Shown here: in pieces, positions 52,617-61,502 of the stretch
How the letters are laid out: every line of letters begins with the position of its first letter
How positions within the stretch are numbered: the first letter of the stretch is position 1
Source of the DNA: Rahnella variigena
GTDB taxonomy: Bacteria; Pseudomonadota; Gammaproteobacteria; Enterobacterales; Enterobacteriaceae
Reading direction: 5' to 3'
Assembly (NCBI RefSeq): GCF_003610915.1
Contig: NZ_NSDJ01000002.1
Location: 620,001 to 684,000 of the forward strand
Length of the DNA stretch: 64,000 bases
The notes under the pieces: model-generated
Told to the model about the DNA's origin: nothing
What the model saw: the letters and a program-made list of their open reading frames with translations, nothing else
Database searches by the model: none
Position numbers and translations under genes: made by a program

Positions 52617-53540
52617 ATGTTAAATAACAGAGACTTAGAGTATTTTGTGACAGCCGCAGAGATGATGAATTTGAGACTTGCGTCACAAAATTTAAATATA
52701 ACTCAGCCTGCGCTTTCGAAATCCATCACCCGTTTAGAGAAAGAACTGAACATCAAACTGTTCAAGCGGGCAGGTCGCGGGCTGGAACTGACCGAAGCAG
52801 GACGGGTGCTTTATCAGCGTGGTTTAGCGCTGCAAAGTTCCTACCTTGAGCTGGGCGAAATCATGAATGAACTGAGCAGCGGCGCGGGCGGGATTGTGCG
52901 CGTCGGCGTTTCCGGTTCCGCAACGCAATTCCTGCTGCCTGAAATCTGCAAAATGCTGCAATCGCAGGTGCCGAATATGAAACTGGAAATCCAGATCGGC
53001 ATGAACGACGTACTTTTTACGTTGCTGGAGCGTCATGCCATTGATGTAATTATTGGTCCGCTGGTCAATTACGACAGTCCGGTGGTGCAGTTGCCGGTCA
53101 CCGCTGACCGGGTAATTGTCGCGGCCTCACGCGACCATCCGCTGGCCGGTAAACCCGCCAGTCTGCGCGAACTAAGCCGTTATGGCTGGATTTTACCGGC
53201 GAAAACCGTCTCGATGCGCCAGTGGCTGGATAAGATGTTCTATGAAAATCATTGCTCGCCACCAGACGTCAAAGTGGAAATCAGCTCGCTGGCATCGGTG
53301 CCGGGGCTGATCGCAAAAAGCGGTTTGCTAAGTTTTTTGTCCGAAAACATTCTGGTCGAAGAAGAATTTCTTTCGCGGCTGATCCGTATCGATAACGATC
53401 AGTTAGTGATGGAACGTCGGGTGGGCATCACCTGGCTGGAAGGCGCGTTTCTTTCACCGGCGACGCAAAAAGTGATCGACGTGACCAAAAGCGTCGGGCA
53501 AAAAATGCAGATGGAAGCCCGCCGGATCCTCGAAGACTGA
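52617..53540 (+). CDS. LysR-family transcriptional regulator
   Basis: A 307-residue regulator from the ATG at 52617 (AGGAA upstream; the frame opens at 52554 but lacks a ribosome site). The winged helix is LNNRDLEYFVTAAEMMNLRLASQNLNITQPALSKSITRLEKEL, and the effector part includes VRVGVSGSATQFLLPEICKML. It is divergent from the FAH-family gene, its likely target, and convergent with the second peptide ABC operon. Its ligand may be an intermediate of the sugar-acid locus. Confidence 0.85.
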   Translation: MLNNRDLEYFVTAAEMMNLRLASQNLNITQPALSKSITRLEKELNIKLFKRAGRGLELTEAGRVLYQRGLALQSSYLELGEIMNELSSGAGGIVRVGVSGSATQFLLPEICKMLQSQVPNMKLEIQIGMNDVLFTLLERHAIDVIIGPLVNYDSPVVQLPVTADRVIVAASRDHPLAGKPASLRELSRYGWILPAKTVSMRQWLDKMFYENHCSPPDVKVEISSLASVPGLIAKSGLLSFLSENILVEEEFLSRLIRIDNDQLVMERRVGITWLEGAFLSPATQKVIDVTKSVGQKMQMEARRILED

Positions 53541-53571
53541 AATCCGGCGGTCAGGTTTATATCAATCGGTT

Positions 53572-54537
53572 TTACACCAGATGACAGGCCACGCGGTGAC
53601 CGTTTTCCACTTCACGTAGCAACGGAGTTTCCGCCCGGCAACGAGCCATGGCGTGAGGGCAGCGGGTGTGGAAACGACAACCGGCGGGCGGCTTTGACGG
53701 ATCCGGGATTTCCCCGCTGACCATCGCGACCGGTTCGCTGTCGGGATCGAGCGTCGGCACTGCCGCCAGCAGCGCCTGCGTGTACGGATGCAAAGGCCGC
53801 TCAAACAGCACATCCCGACTGGCGGTTTCCACCAGCTGGCCGAGATACATCACCGCCACGTCATCACAAAGATGTTCCACCACGCCAAGATCATGCGAGA
53901 TAAACAAAAATGTCACGCCGTGATCGTCGCGTAAATCCGAGAACAAATTGATGATCTGCGCCTGAATGGACACATCCAGCGCCGAAATAGGTTCGTCGGC
54001 AATGATAAAATCCGGTTGCAGGATCAGCGCACGGGCAATGCCAATACGCTGGCGCTGACCGCCGGAAAATTCATGCGGGAAGCGGTTGTAATGCAACGGG
54101 GACAGCCCGCAGATTTTCATCACTTCCAGCACTTTTTCCCGCAGTTCTGCGCGTGAACATAACCGGTGCTCAAGCATCGCCTCGCCAATGGCGTCGCCGA
54201 CGCGGATGCGGGGATTCAGCGAACTGTACGGATCCTGAAACACCAGCTGGATTTTCGGACGCAACGCTTTCAGTTGTTTTGGCTTCAGGGCATGAAGTTC
54301 TTCGCCACGAAACTTCACGCTGCCCGCGGTTTTGTCATACAGCCCAAGCAGTGTGCGCCCTACCGTGGTTTTGCCGCTGCCAGATTCCCCGACCAGCCCG
54401 AAAATCGTGCCCTTGCGGATGTTAAAACTGACACCATCAACCGCCCGCAGCTGACCGGTTTCCTGTCCGAATACGCCGTCGCGGATCGGGAAATACTTTT
54501 TTAGCCCGTCGACTTCAATCAGATATTCCGCGTTCAT
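53572..54537 (-). CDS. Oligopeptide/dipeptide ABC importer ATPase (OppF/DppF-like)
   Basis: A 321-residue ATPase. Walker [10 protein letters not shown] near 50, signature [15 protein letters not shown], Walker [13 protein letters not shown], and the family's C-terminal zone with [18 protein letters not shown] and [14 protein letters not shown] (the cysteine pattern seen in iron-sulphur-binding OppD/F-type ATPases). Last gene of the five-gene operon; it overlaps the OppD-like gene by 4 bp. Confidence 0.9.
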   Translation of the reverse strand: MNAEYLIEVDGLKKYFPIRDGVFGQETGQLRAVDGVSFNIRKGTIFGLVGESGSGKTTVGRTLLGLYDKTAGSVKFRGEELHALKPKQLKALRPKIQLVFQDPYSSLNPRIRVGDAIGEAMLEHRLCSRAELREKVLEVMKICGLSPLHYNRFPHEFSGGQRQRIGIARALILQPDFIIADEPISALDVSIQAQIINLFSDLRDDHGVTFLFISHDLGVVEHLCDDVAVMYLGQLVETASRDVLFERPLHPYTQALLAAVPTLDPDSEPVAMVSGEIPDPSKPPAGCRFHTRCPHAMARCRAETPLLREVENGHRVACHLV

Positions 54538-55538
54538 GGTTGCAGCTCCGTGTCTTTATTCTCTTGCGCCGTCGTTAATCCGCTATAGAAACAGGCGGCC
54601 TGACGGTGTTTTCCTTCCAGCGGCGGGATCCCTTCACGGCAACGTTCGGTAGCGCGCCCGCAACGATCGGTAAACGCGCAGTAAGGCGGTAATGCTGCCA
54701 GGCTGGGCACTTGTCCCGGAATGGAATACAAGCGGCGGCGACGTTCTCCCGCGGTGGGCCGCGAAGCGATCAGCCCCTGCGTATAAGGATGAAGCGGATT
54801 ACGCAGCACATCGGCGGTCGCGCCCTGCTCAACAATTTTACCGGCGTACATCACGACTACGTGATCTGCCATCTGAGCGATCACGCCTAAATCGTGGGTG
54901 ATAAGCATCAGCGCCATATGATTTTGCTGTGCCTGATCGCGCAGTAAACGCAGGATTTGCGCCTGCACGGTGACATCGAGCGCAGTGGTGGGTTCATCCG
55001 CAATCAGCAGCTGCGGTTTACAACTGATTGCCATCGCAATCATGATGCGCTGCAACATGCCGCCGGAAAGCTGGTGCGGATAACTGGCCATCAGGCTTTC
55101 CGCGCGCGCCAGTCCGACTTCAGTGATCATCTGCGTTGCCAGTGCCCACGCCGATTTCGGTGATTCACCACGATGGCGGATCAGCGGTTCCACCAGCTGT
55201 TCGCCGATGGTGAGCACCGGATTGAGCGCGGTCATCGGTTCCTGGAAAATCATCGCCAGCTGATTGCCGCGCAGATCCGCCATTTGTGACGAACGCAGTT
55301 TCAGCAAATCACGCCCCTGAAACAGGATTTCGCCCCCGTCAATACGGGCGGCCTGTGGCGGTAATAACCCCATCAGCGACATCGCCGTGACGCTTTTTCC
55401 ACAGCCTGATTCACCAACAACACCGACAGTCTGCCCGGCCTGAATGTCGAACGTGACGTCCTGCACCGCACGCACACGTCCTTCATCGCTGGCAAAAGAT
55501 AATGAAAGCTGGTTAAAACGGATCAAGGGTTCAGTCAT
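54534..55538 (-). CDS. Oligopeptide/dipeptide ABC importer ATPase (OppD/DppD-like)
   Basis: A 334-residue ATPase with Walker A GESGCGKS near 41, the signature [15 protein letters not shown], Walker [15 protein letters not shown] and a C-terminal cysteine zone ([15 protein letters not shown]). It overlaps both neighbours by 4 bp. It pairs with the OppF-like protein to power the DppBC-like permeases encoded before it. Confidence 0.9.
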   Translation of the reverse strand: MTEPLIRFNQLSLSFASDEGRVRAVQDVTFDIQAGQTVGVVGESGCGKSVTAMSLMGLLPPQAARIDGGEILFQGRDLLKLRSSQMADLRGNQLAMIFQEPMTALNPVLTIGEQLVEPLIRHRGESPKSAWALATQMITEVGLARAESLMASYPHQLSGGMLQRIMIAMAISCKPQLLIADEPTTALDVTVQAQILRLLRDQAQQNHMALMLITHDLGVIAQMADHVVVMYAGKIVEQGATADVLRNPLHPYTQGLIASRPTAGERRRRLYSIPGQVPSLAALPPYCAFTDRCGRATERCREGIPPLEGKHRQAACFYSGLTTAQENKDTELQP

Positions 55539-56482
55539 TTTTTGCTCCGTTTCATCTTGGGATCCAGCGCATCGCGCAGGCCATCGCCCAGCACATTAAT
55601 CGCAATCACCGTAATAAAAATCGCCACGCCCGGCGGCATCCACAACCACGGACGGCGCTGAAAGTCGATCAGGCTGTTGGCGGCATCCATCATATTTCCC
55701 CATGACGGTGTTGGCGGCACCACGCCTAATCCCAGATAGCTGAGCGCAGATTCGCTGAGGATGGCGTTCGCCACGGCCATCGTCGCCATCACCACCAGGA
55801 TCGGCACGGTATTGGGCAGTAAGTGACCGAACAAGCGACGGCGCGATGACAATCCGAGAACCTGAGTCGCCAGCATAAAATCACGCTCACGCAGGGAGAG
55901 GATCTGCCCGCGCACCAGACGCGCCAGTTTCGGCCATTCCAGCAAACTGAGCATAACGATCACCATGTACACACGGGAGTCCGGCGAGAAATCCAGTTCA
56001 GACAGCATCGCGCCCATCACGATAAGCAGCGGCAAACTCGGAATGGTCATCACCAGATCGGCAAAGCGCATGATGATTTTGTCGGTGATGCCCCCGACAT
56101 AACCGGATACAGCGCCCATCAGATAGCCGAGCGTCACGGAGAGCAACATAGTCAGCATGCCGATAATCAGCGAGATGCGACCGGCCAGCAGCAGCCGCGT
56201 ATACACGTCGCGCCCGAGAAAATCGGTACCCAGCCAGTGCTCAGCGTTGGGCGCTTTATTGATCATCAGCGCATCGGTCGCATCATCCCGCCATGGCGAA
56301 TAGTAAGGGCCCACTATGCACCAGACCGCCATTACCACCAGTAAAATCAGGCAGAGCATCGCCAGACGGTTCTGGCGTAAAGCACGCCATGCCTGTAACC
56401 AGGGTGACGGTGTCACCTGAGACAGCACGGGGATCTGTGCTTCACGTAACCGCCGGTTAGTAGAAAATAAAGAGCCAAACAT
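55535..56482 (-). CDS. Oligopeptide-type ABC permease (DppC/OppC-like)
   Basis: A 315-residue permease from MFGSLF at 56482, the true start because the upstream gene's stop overlaps it (TGATG). Hallmarks are LRQNRLAMLCLILLVVMAVW, the LGTDFLGRDVYTRLLLAGRISL block and the EAA loop LSSRRRLFGHLLPNTVPILV. Six helices. The partner permease is the next gene upstream. Confidence 0.88.
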   Translation of the reverse strand: MFGSLFSTNRRLREAQIPVLSQVTPSPWLQAWRALRQNRLAMLCLILLVVMAVWCIVGPYYSPWRDDATDALMINKAPNAEHWLGTDFLGRDVYTRLLLAGRISLIIGMLTMLLSVTLGYLMGAVSGYVGGITDKIIMRFADLVMTIPSLPLLIVMGAMLSELDFSPDSRVYMVIVMLSLLEWPKLARLVRGQILSLRERDFMLATQVLGLSSRRRLFGHLLPNTVPILVVMATMAVANAILSESALSYLGLGVVPPTPSWGNMMDAANSLIDFQRRPWLWMPPGVAIFITVIAINVLGDGLRDALDPKMKRSKK

Positions 56483-57441
56483 CACGACCTCACACGAATG
56501 CGCGGATCCGCCCACGCATACAGGACATCAGCAATCAGGTTGCCAAGAATGGTTAATACCGCCAGAAACAACGTAAACCCCATCAGAACCGGGTAATCAC
56601 GCGCCGCCAGTGAATCAATGTGAATGTGCCCTGCTCCCGGCCAGTTAAAGACTTTTTCGGTGATCAGCGCTCCGGAAAACAACCCCGGCAGCTCGAACCC
56701 CAGCAGCGTAATAATCGGCAGCAGCGCATTTCGCAGCGCATGTTTCAGTATAACCGTGCGCTCGCGCAGACCTTTGGCGCGCGCGGTACGGATGAAATCC
56801 ATACGCACCACGTCAAGCATACTGGCGCGGAAATAACGCGTCAGGCTGCCCGCCTGCAACATCACCAGCGCAACTACCGGCAACACCAGATGCGCAGCCA
56901 CTTGTGCTACCCACGCCCAGCCCGTGGCATCGCTACCTGTATTGGTCATACCGCCCACCGGCAGCCAGTGAAGATCCACGGCAAACCATTTAATCAGCAG
57001 CAGGCAAAGGAAGAAGGTCGGGAAAGACATCGCGGCAAAAATCACAATGCTCACCACATGGTCGAACAGGGAGTAAGGTTTCATCGCAGAGACAATGCCC
57101 ACCGCCAGCGCGATCCCCCAGTACAGCACCATCGCAATGGTCGCGAGCAGGAAGGAGTTCCAGATGTACTGGTTCAGCAGCTGACTGACGGGGATCTGAT
57201 ATTGCAGCGAGAAGCCGAGATCGCCTCGCAGCAAATTGCCCAGCCAGTGCAGATAACGGCTGAGCAGCGGTTGATCCAGTCCATAAAGCGCTTTAAGTTC
57301 GGCGGCGCGCTGCGCAGTCAGGGTGATATTCCCGTCAATGAAATCGCCCGGTGTTTTGGCAAACAGCATGAAGATGAGCAGCGAAGCGAGGAACAACATC
57401 GGAATGGTTTGAAGCAAACGACGCAGAATGAAATTTCTCAT
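56482..57441 (-). CDS. Oligopeptide-type ABC permease (DppB/OppB-like)
   Basis: A 319-residue permease starting MRNFILRRLLQTIPMLFLASLL. The periplasmic loop (ITLTAQRAAELKALYGLDQPLL), the core helices and the EAA loop IRTARAKGLRERTVILKHALRN are typical of OppB. It lies 52 bp downstream of the binding-protein gene and shares one base with the DppC-like gene. Confidence 0.88.
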   Translation of the reverse strand: MRNFILRRLLQTIPMLFLASLLIFMLFAKTPGDFIDGNITLTAQRAAELKALYGLDQPLLSRYLHWLGNLLRGDLGFSLQYQIPVSQLLNQYIWNSFLLATIAMVLYWGIALAVGIVSAMKPYSLFDHVVSIVIFAAMSFPTFFLCLLLIKWFAVDLHWLPVGGMTNTGSDATGWAWVAQVAAHLVLPVVALVMLQAGSLTRYFRASMLDVVRMDFIRTARAKGLRERTVILKHALRNALLPIITLLGFELPGLFSGALITEKVFNWPGAGHIHIDSLAARDYPVLMGFTLFLAVLTILGNLIADVLYAWADPRIRVRS

Positions 57442-57492
57442 GACTTTCTCATTGAAGCTGCCGGAAGGATCCGGCAGCCGCATTATTTCTGA

Positions 57493-59205
57493 TTATTTTA
57501 CGATTTTGACGTCCGGCAGACTGCCGGTCAGGCCGTTATAGATATCCGGTTTAAAACCGGTCACGCGGGCGCTGCTGGCCGATAGAATTTTACGGTTACC
57601 CAGCAGGATCACCGGCGGATCGTTCGCCAGCACTTTATACAGTTCATGATAAATCGGCTTACGCTTTTCGATATCCAGCGTGGCGTTGCCTTCGTTGATC
57701 AGCTTATCGACTTCAGGATTGTTATAGCCCGATTCCGTGGATTCTGTGCTGTAGTAATCCCAGACGCCATCGTGCGGATCGTTAAGCGTGCTGGTGCTGA
57801 ACGACGCCAGATCGTAATTCCCGGCCTTGCGCTGAGACATCAGTGCGTTGAAATCCACCACCTGTGGTTTCAGCAGCACACCGATTTTCTGATAGTTCTC
57901 TTTAGCGATCGGGATCAGCGCATCGTTCAGCACTTTTTTGCTGACCAGCAGCGTCAGTTCAAGACGTTTACCGTCTTTCACACGGATCCCGTCACTGCCC
58001 GCTTTCCATCCTGCTTCATCCAGCAATTTGTTGGCCTGCGCCGGATCGAATTTGTACGGATTCACGCCATCAGTGTTATACGCCCAGGAAATCGGCGCGA
58101 TGGGCTCGATCGCCACAGAACCGTAGCCCTGATACACCACGTCGATCAGTTTCTGACGATCCAGACCATAAATCAGCGCCTGACGGACTTTCACATCTTG
58201 TAATGCAGGGCGTCTGACGTTGAACTCAATCTTGCTGTAATCGCTGGAACCGTACAGGTTGATATTGGCAAAGCCGAGCATCTTCAGCTGTTCGATATCA
58301 TCCGGACGCGAAGTGAACGCGTCATAATCGGTGTCACCCGTCTGGAACAGCTGGAAGTTAGTCGACGGATTGGTCACGCGATAGATAAAGCGCGGAGTCG
58401 GTGGTACACCACGATAGTAATTCGCGTTGGCGTGGAAACGGATCTCCTGCCCCGGAATATATTTGTCGTACACATACGGGCCATTGCCCAGAGGTTTGCC
58501 GTGCAGCGTGCGCAAATAATCGAGATTACCGCGCGTGTAGCCTTTACCGTAATACGCTTTCGAAAGTACCGGTCCGCCGATTTTTTGCAGCGTCGTAGCG
58601 CCCGGCTGTGTGGTGGTGACCTGTAACGTCAGCGGGTCAATCACTTTCAGGCCACTGATGCTGTCCGCCTTGCCCTGCTTATATTCATCACCGCCAGTAA
58701 TGTGTGCCAGCGTGATATCGGTGTCGCCATCATATTTCGGGTCGTACAACACCGTCAGCGTGAACGCGACGTCTTCTGCCGTCAGCGGAGAACCATCGCT
58801 GAATTTCAGGTCATGGCGCAGTTTGATAGTGTAAGTCTTGCCGTCAGGGCTGACCGTCCAGCTTTCTGCCAGACCAGGGACCAGTTTGCCCTGGCTGTCC
58901 CAGTCAATCAGACGGGCGAAAATCACATTAGTGACGTTTTCATCCCAGCCGTTAACGAAGAAGTAAGGGTTAAAAATACCCTGAGGTTCAGAGATCCCCG
59001 CGATCACTGTATCGGTGCGCAGTTTTGCTGCAGCAGGAACCTGACTGGCATCGGTGGCCGGTGTGATGCCTTCTTTTAAGACATCATCAGCGAAAGCAAA
59101 AGAAGACAACATTACGGCACTGGCCAGTAATGCGATTTTGAAAGAGGCAGTGCGACGTGCGCGTTGTACGGCTGGCGCGAAAGCGGAACGTAATAACGTA
59201 GCCAA
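57493..59205 (-). CDS. Oligopeptide-type ABC periplasmic binding protein (SBP family 5)
   Basis: About 570 residues. The frame reaches an ATG at 59250, but GAGGGA lies at the right distance before the TTG at 59205, giving MATLLRSAF and a clean Sec signal (FKIALLASAVMLSSFAFAD). Family-5 motifs are present: GIFNPYFFVNGWDENVTNVIFARLI, DLKFSDGSPLTAEDVAFTL and VRQALIYGLDRQKLID. It is first in the operon (binding protein, B, C, D, F). The ligand is probably an oligopeptide, but family members also bind sugars and metals. The prophage right end begins about 300 bp upstream. Confidence 0.87.
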   Translation of the reverse strand: MATLLRSAFAPAVQRARRTASFKIALLASAVMLSSFAFADDVLKEGITPATDASQVPAAAKLRTDTVIAGISEPQGIFNPYFFVNGWDENVTNVIFARLIDWDSQGKLVPGLAESWTVSPDGKTYTIKLRHDLKFSDGSPLTAEDVAFTLTVLYDPKYDGDTDITLAHITGGDEYKQGKADSISGLKVIDPLTLQVTTTQPGATTLQKIGGPVLSKAYYGKGYTRGNLDYLRTLHGKPLGNGPYVYDKYIPGQEIRFHANANYYRGVPPTPRFIYRVTNPSTNFQLFQTGDTDYDAFTSRPDDIEQLKMLGFANINLYGSSDYSKIEFNVRRPALQDVKVRQALIYGLDRQKLIDVVYQGYGSVAIEPIAPISWAYNTDGVNPYKFDPAQANKLLDEAGWKAGSDGIRVKDGKRLELTLLVSKKVLNDALIPIAKENYQKIGVLLKPQVVDFNALMSQRKAGNYDLASFSTSTLNDPHDGVWDYYSTESTESGYNNPEVDKLINEGNATLDIEKRKPIYHELYKVLANDPPVILLGNRKILSASSARVTGFKPDIYNGLTGSLPDVKIVK

Positions 59206-59515
59206 AAGAGATCCCTCATCTGTAATGTGTGCAAACGGTTTACAAAACATGACAAAGAGTAAGGATGCCGTTTAGCCTTGTCTAACAACGAAAAAATATG
59301 GCTTATAGCTAATTGTTATTTCTTAATGACGAAAAATAATTTCAAATAATCAAGTTAAATTCAATGAATTCATAATGTTATTTTTAGATTACTTAAGTTG
59401 CTTTTTAGCTATGGTTTTAATGATGGCGATGAAATGGCGGTGGAGTTTAGCCACCCCACCTTTTAAAGCGGCTAACAATCATAGCCTGTAATCATTGATA
59501 AGGCACAATAGATAA
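59206..59515. other. Intergenic region between the peptide operon and the prophage end
   Basis: About 310 bp without a gene. It must contain the operon promoter and the host side of the prophage attachment site. A weak hairpin GGTGG (59439-59443) and CCACC (59451-59455) followed by TTTT near 59461 may be a terminator. The exact attachment core cannot be set because the other prophage end is outside the window. Confidence 0.4.
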
Positions 59516-59538
59516 GAAACCCGCCATTGGCGGGTTTC
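59516..59538. terminator. Terminator at the ogr end of the prophage
   Basis: GAAACCCGCC at 59516-59525 and GGCGGGTTTC at 59529-59538 form a perfect 10-bp stem around ATT, 6 bp after the ogr stop codon. In P2-type phages a terminator lies between ogr and the attachment site. Confidence 0.75.
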
Positions 59539-59543
59539 ATGTT

Positions 59544-59765
59544 TTAGTGCATCAGCAAAGATTGCTGCTGATGTTTGTCCGGATGCAACTGCACGGCATG
59601 AACCGTCCCAGGCTCAACAATGATGTCAGCAATGGACTCATGAGTTTTAAACGTGCAACTGCAATTAATATTCTGACACTGATGATAACGCTCTTTGGTG
59701 TTGAGGCTCAGGTAACGACTGGAACGGGCGTGAGCGGCGTGCTGGCATTTCGGGCAGTGCATCAT
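59544..59765 (-). CDS. ogr: Ogr/Delta-family zinc-finger late transcription activator
   Basis: A 73-residue protein from the ATG at 59765 (GGTGAT upstream). The zinc ligands form the C-x2-C ... C-x4-C pattern in MMHCPKCQHAAHARSSRYLS and HQCQNINCSCTF, the P2 Ogr family core. Ogr proteins activate late phage promoters by contacting the RNA polymerase alpha subunit. As in P2 it is the last gene before the attachment site. It sits 94 bp beyond the D gene. Confidence 0.92.
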   Translation of the reverse strand: MMHCPKCQHAAHARSSRYLSLNTKERYHQCQNINCSCTFKTHESIADIIVEPGTVHAVQLHPDKHQQQSLLMH

Positions 59766-59859
59766 AATAATCACCATGTAATCATTTTAATCAGATGTAA
59801 TCATTGTATATTATTCGCTAAAACATACATCACACATTACAGTGATTTACACATTCAGC

Positions 59860-61023
59860 TTATTCAGCACCGTCGCTTTCCGTCGCCTCATAACTCACAT
59901 CCGACAGCAACACCTCCAGATTTAACGTCGTCACAAAGCCACTGCCGCCCAGGCTGTGCGTCACCTTGCTGATTATCCAGGGCTGCGCGTCGATCACTGA
60001 TTTAAAGCCGGACACCGCCACCGGCGTCTCAGGAAATAAATCAGCCCGTCCGCGTGCCAGTGAGATCGAGAACTCTGCGACACCGCGCTGGAGTTTGTCC
60101 CACTTCGCCTGGGCTGCCCGCATGGCGGCCTTTTGTGTGGCGTAAATGGTGGTGAGCGCAAACACGTTTTCATCACTGCCCGCCAGGTAATCCCCTTCCT
60201 TCGCCTCCGGCGCTTTCTGCACCTTCGCGCTGGTCTTCTTTGCCTTCGGATGTTGCAGTGCGCGCAGGTACTGCACTTTCGGTTTGCGCTGTACCTTCAC
60301 TTTTTTAGGCTTTGGGTCTTTGGTATGCAGCCAGCTTGCCGACACGCCGGTGTAAGCCCCACGGTCAGCAATATTGAACGTATGCCCGTCGCCATCGCTG
60401 CGGATAATCGTCATCTGCGGGATGGGCTTCCCGCTCGCCGTCTTTGCCGCCCCAGGCTTGATAAACAGCAGCCTTCCCGCCTTGATGGCGACAACCGCGC
60501 CGTTCAGCTCCGCCAGACGCGTGATAAATTTCGCGTCTGTTTCCTGGGTCTGGTCGATGTGCGACACCGGTACGCCCCTGAAAGGTTCAGCAATCGCGGG
60601 CTTGAGGTTGTTCCGCGCTGCCACGGCGGACACCACCGCCTCCAGCGTCGTGTCGTGATAGGAGTTGTCGCGGCGGGAGTTCAGGCTGCCGCGATAGTCC
60701 GCACTGCGGGCGCGAATGGTCAGCGTGTCCGGCGTGCCGCGATGCTCCACCTCATCCACGGTAAAGTCGCCTTTGTTCGTCAGCGCCTGGCCTTTCCAGC
60801 CGAGCGCGATATTAATCACCGCGCCGCGTGGCGGCATGTCCAGCAGGCCGTCGGTGTCGCTCAGCTCGATATCGAGCTGGTCAGCCTCAAAGCCACGATT
60901 ATCTGTGAGCGTCAGAGAGATTAGCCGGTTGCTGACGTCCTGGGTGATGTCCTTACCGCCGACGGTCACCGTGAAGTCCGGCGCAAACTGCGCACCGGCG
61001 CCAATGGTCATATCTGTAATCAC
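59860..61023 (-). CDS. Phage late control protein D (tail baseplate hub)
   Basis: A 387-residue protein of the GPD family, the same length as P2 gpD as I recall it. It reads DFTVTVGGKDITQDVSNRLISLTLTDNRG at the N-terminus, then QLDIELSDTDGLLDMPPRGAVINIALGW and, in the middle, FRGVPVSHIDQTQETDAKFITRLAELNGA. Family members form the tail hub and share the LysM-like gp27/VgrG fold. It overlaps gene U by 4 bp. Confidence 0.92.
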   Translation of the reverse strand: MITDMTIGAGAQFAPDFTVTVGGKDITQDVSNRLISLTLTDNRGFEADQLDIELSDTDGLLDMPPRGAVINIALGWKGQALTNKGDFTVDEVEHRGTPDTLTIRARSADYRGSLNSRRDNSYHDTTLEAVVSAVAARNNLKPAIAEPFRGVPVSHIDQTQETDAKFITRLAELNGAVVAIKAGRLLFIKPGAAKTASGKPIPQMTIIRSDGDGHTFNIADRGAYTGVSASWLHTKDPKPKKVKVQRKPKVQYLRALQHPKAKKTSAKVQKAPEAKEGDYLAGSDENVFALTTIYATQKAAMRAAQAKWDKLQRGVAEFSISLARGRADLFPETPVAVSGFKSVIDAQPWIISKVTHSLGGSGFVTTLNLEVLLSDVSYEATESDGAE

Positions 61024-61490
61024 AGCAGACCTCCCAACTGACCGGTTAAACCACCGGCCTGATTCAGCAACCCGTCGGCCTGGGCTTTCATATCGCCGAA
61101 CATCGCCGCCAGTGATTCATCTACGCGGGTCAGCGTCAGCGTGAATTCAATCCGGCGGGCGGCACCGTTGGAAAAATGTTCCGTGTGGGTTTCGCTGACG
61201 CTGTTCACCACGAACATCCCGTAAATGGTGCCGCTGCCCTCCAGCAGAGGCCACGCCTTGCCCTCTTCAGCCATCAGGTTCAGTGTCATCAGGGAAAGCC
61301 GTCCGCCGGTGATTTCCGGCATCAGCACGCCGGACAGGGTGATTTTCTCCTCATTGACGCCGAGGAACTGCGGCAGCGGGCGCAGGCCAATGCGGTTATT
61401 TGCAGGCCAGCGGTAATCGACGTCCCGCTGCAAACTTTGGTAAGGGACGGTCTGCAACTGAAACACAAACAGCCCGAGCGTTAACATCAT
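61020..61490 (-). CDS. Phage tail protein U (P2 gpU-like)
   Basis: A 156-residue protein of the phage_P2_GpU family. It starts MMLTLGLFVFQLQTVPYQSLQR and includes NRIGLRPLPQFLGVNEEKITLSGVLMPEITGG and IEFTLTLTRVDESLAAMFGD, the family landmarks. It is a structural tail component of contractile P2 tails. It lies 12 bp after the tape measure gene and overlaps D by 4 bp. Confidence 0.9.
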   Translation of the reverse strand: MMLTLGLFVFQLQTVPYQSLQRDVDYRWPANNRIGLRPLPQFLGVNEEKITLSGVLMPEITGGRLSLMTLNLMAEEGKAWPLLEGSGTIYGMFVVNSVSETHTEHFSNGAARRIEFTLTLTRVDESLAAMFGDMKAQADGLLNQAGGLTGQLGGLL

Positions 61491-61502
61491 GCGGATATCT
61501 CC

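Noticed and set aside
56620..57492. A 290-codon open frame antisense to the DppB-like permease
   Set aside because: It is an arginine/histidine/glutamine-rich shadow of the membrane protein on the other strand, without a start signal or recognisable domain.
57493..59250. ATG at 59250 as start of the peptide-binding protein
   Set aside because: A strong GAGGGA lies before the in-frame TTG at 59205, and starting there gives a normal-length signal peptide; the ATG has no ribosome site.
59206..59515. A tRNA gene or exact attachment core at the prophage junction
   Set aside because: No tRNA-like sequence is present and the second prophage end is not in the window, so no duplicated core can be identified.
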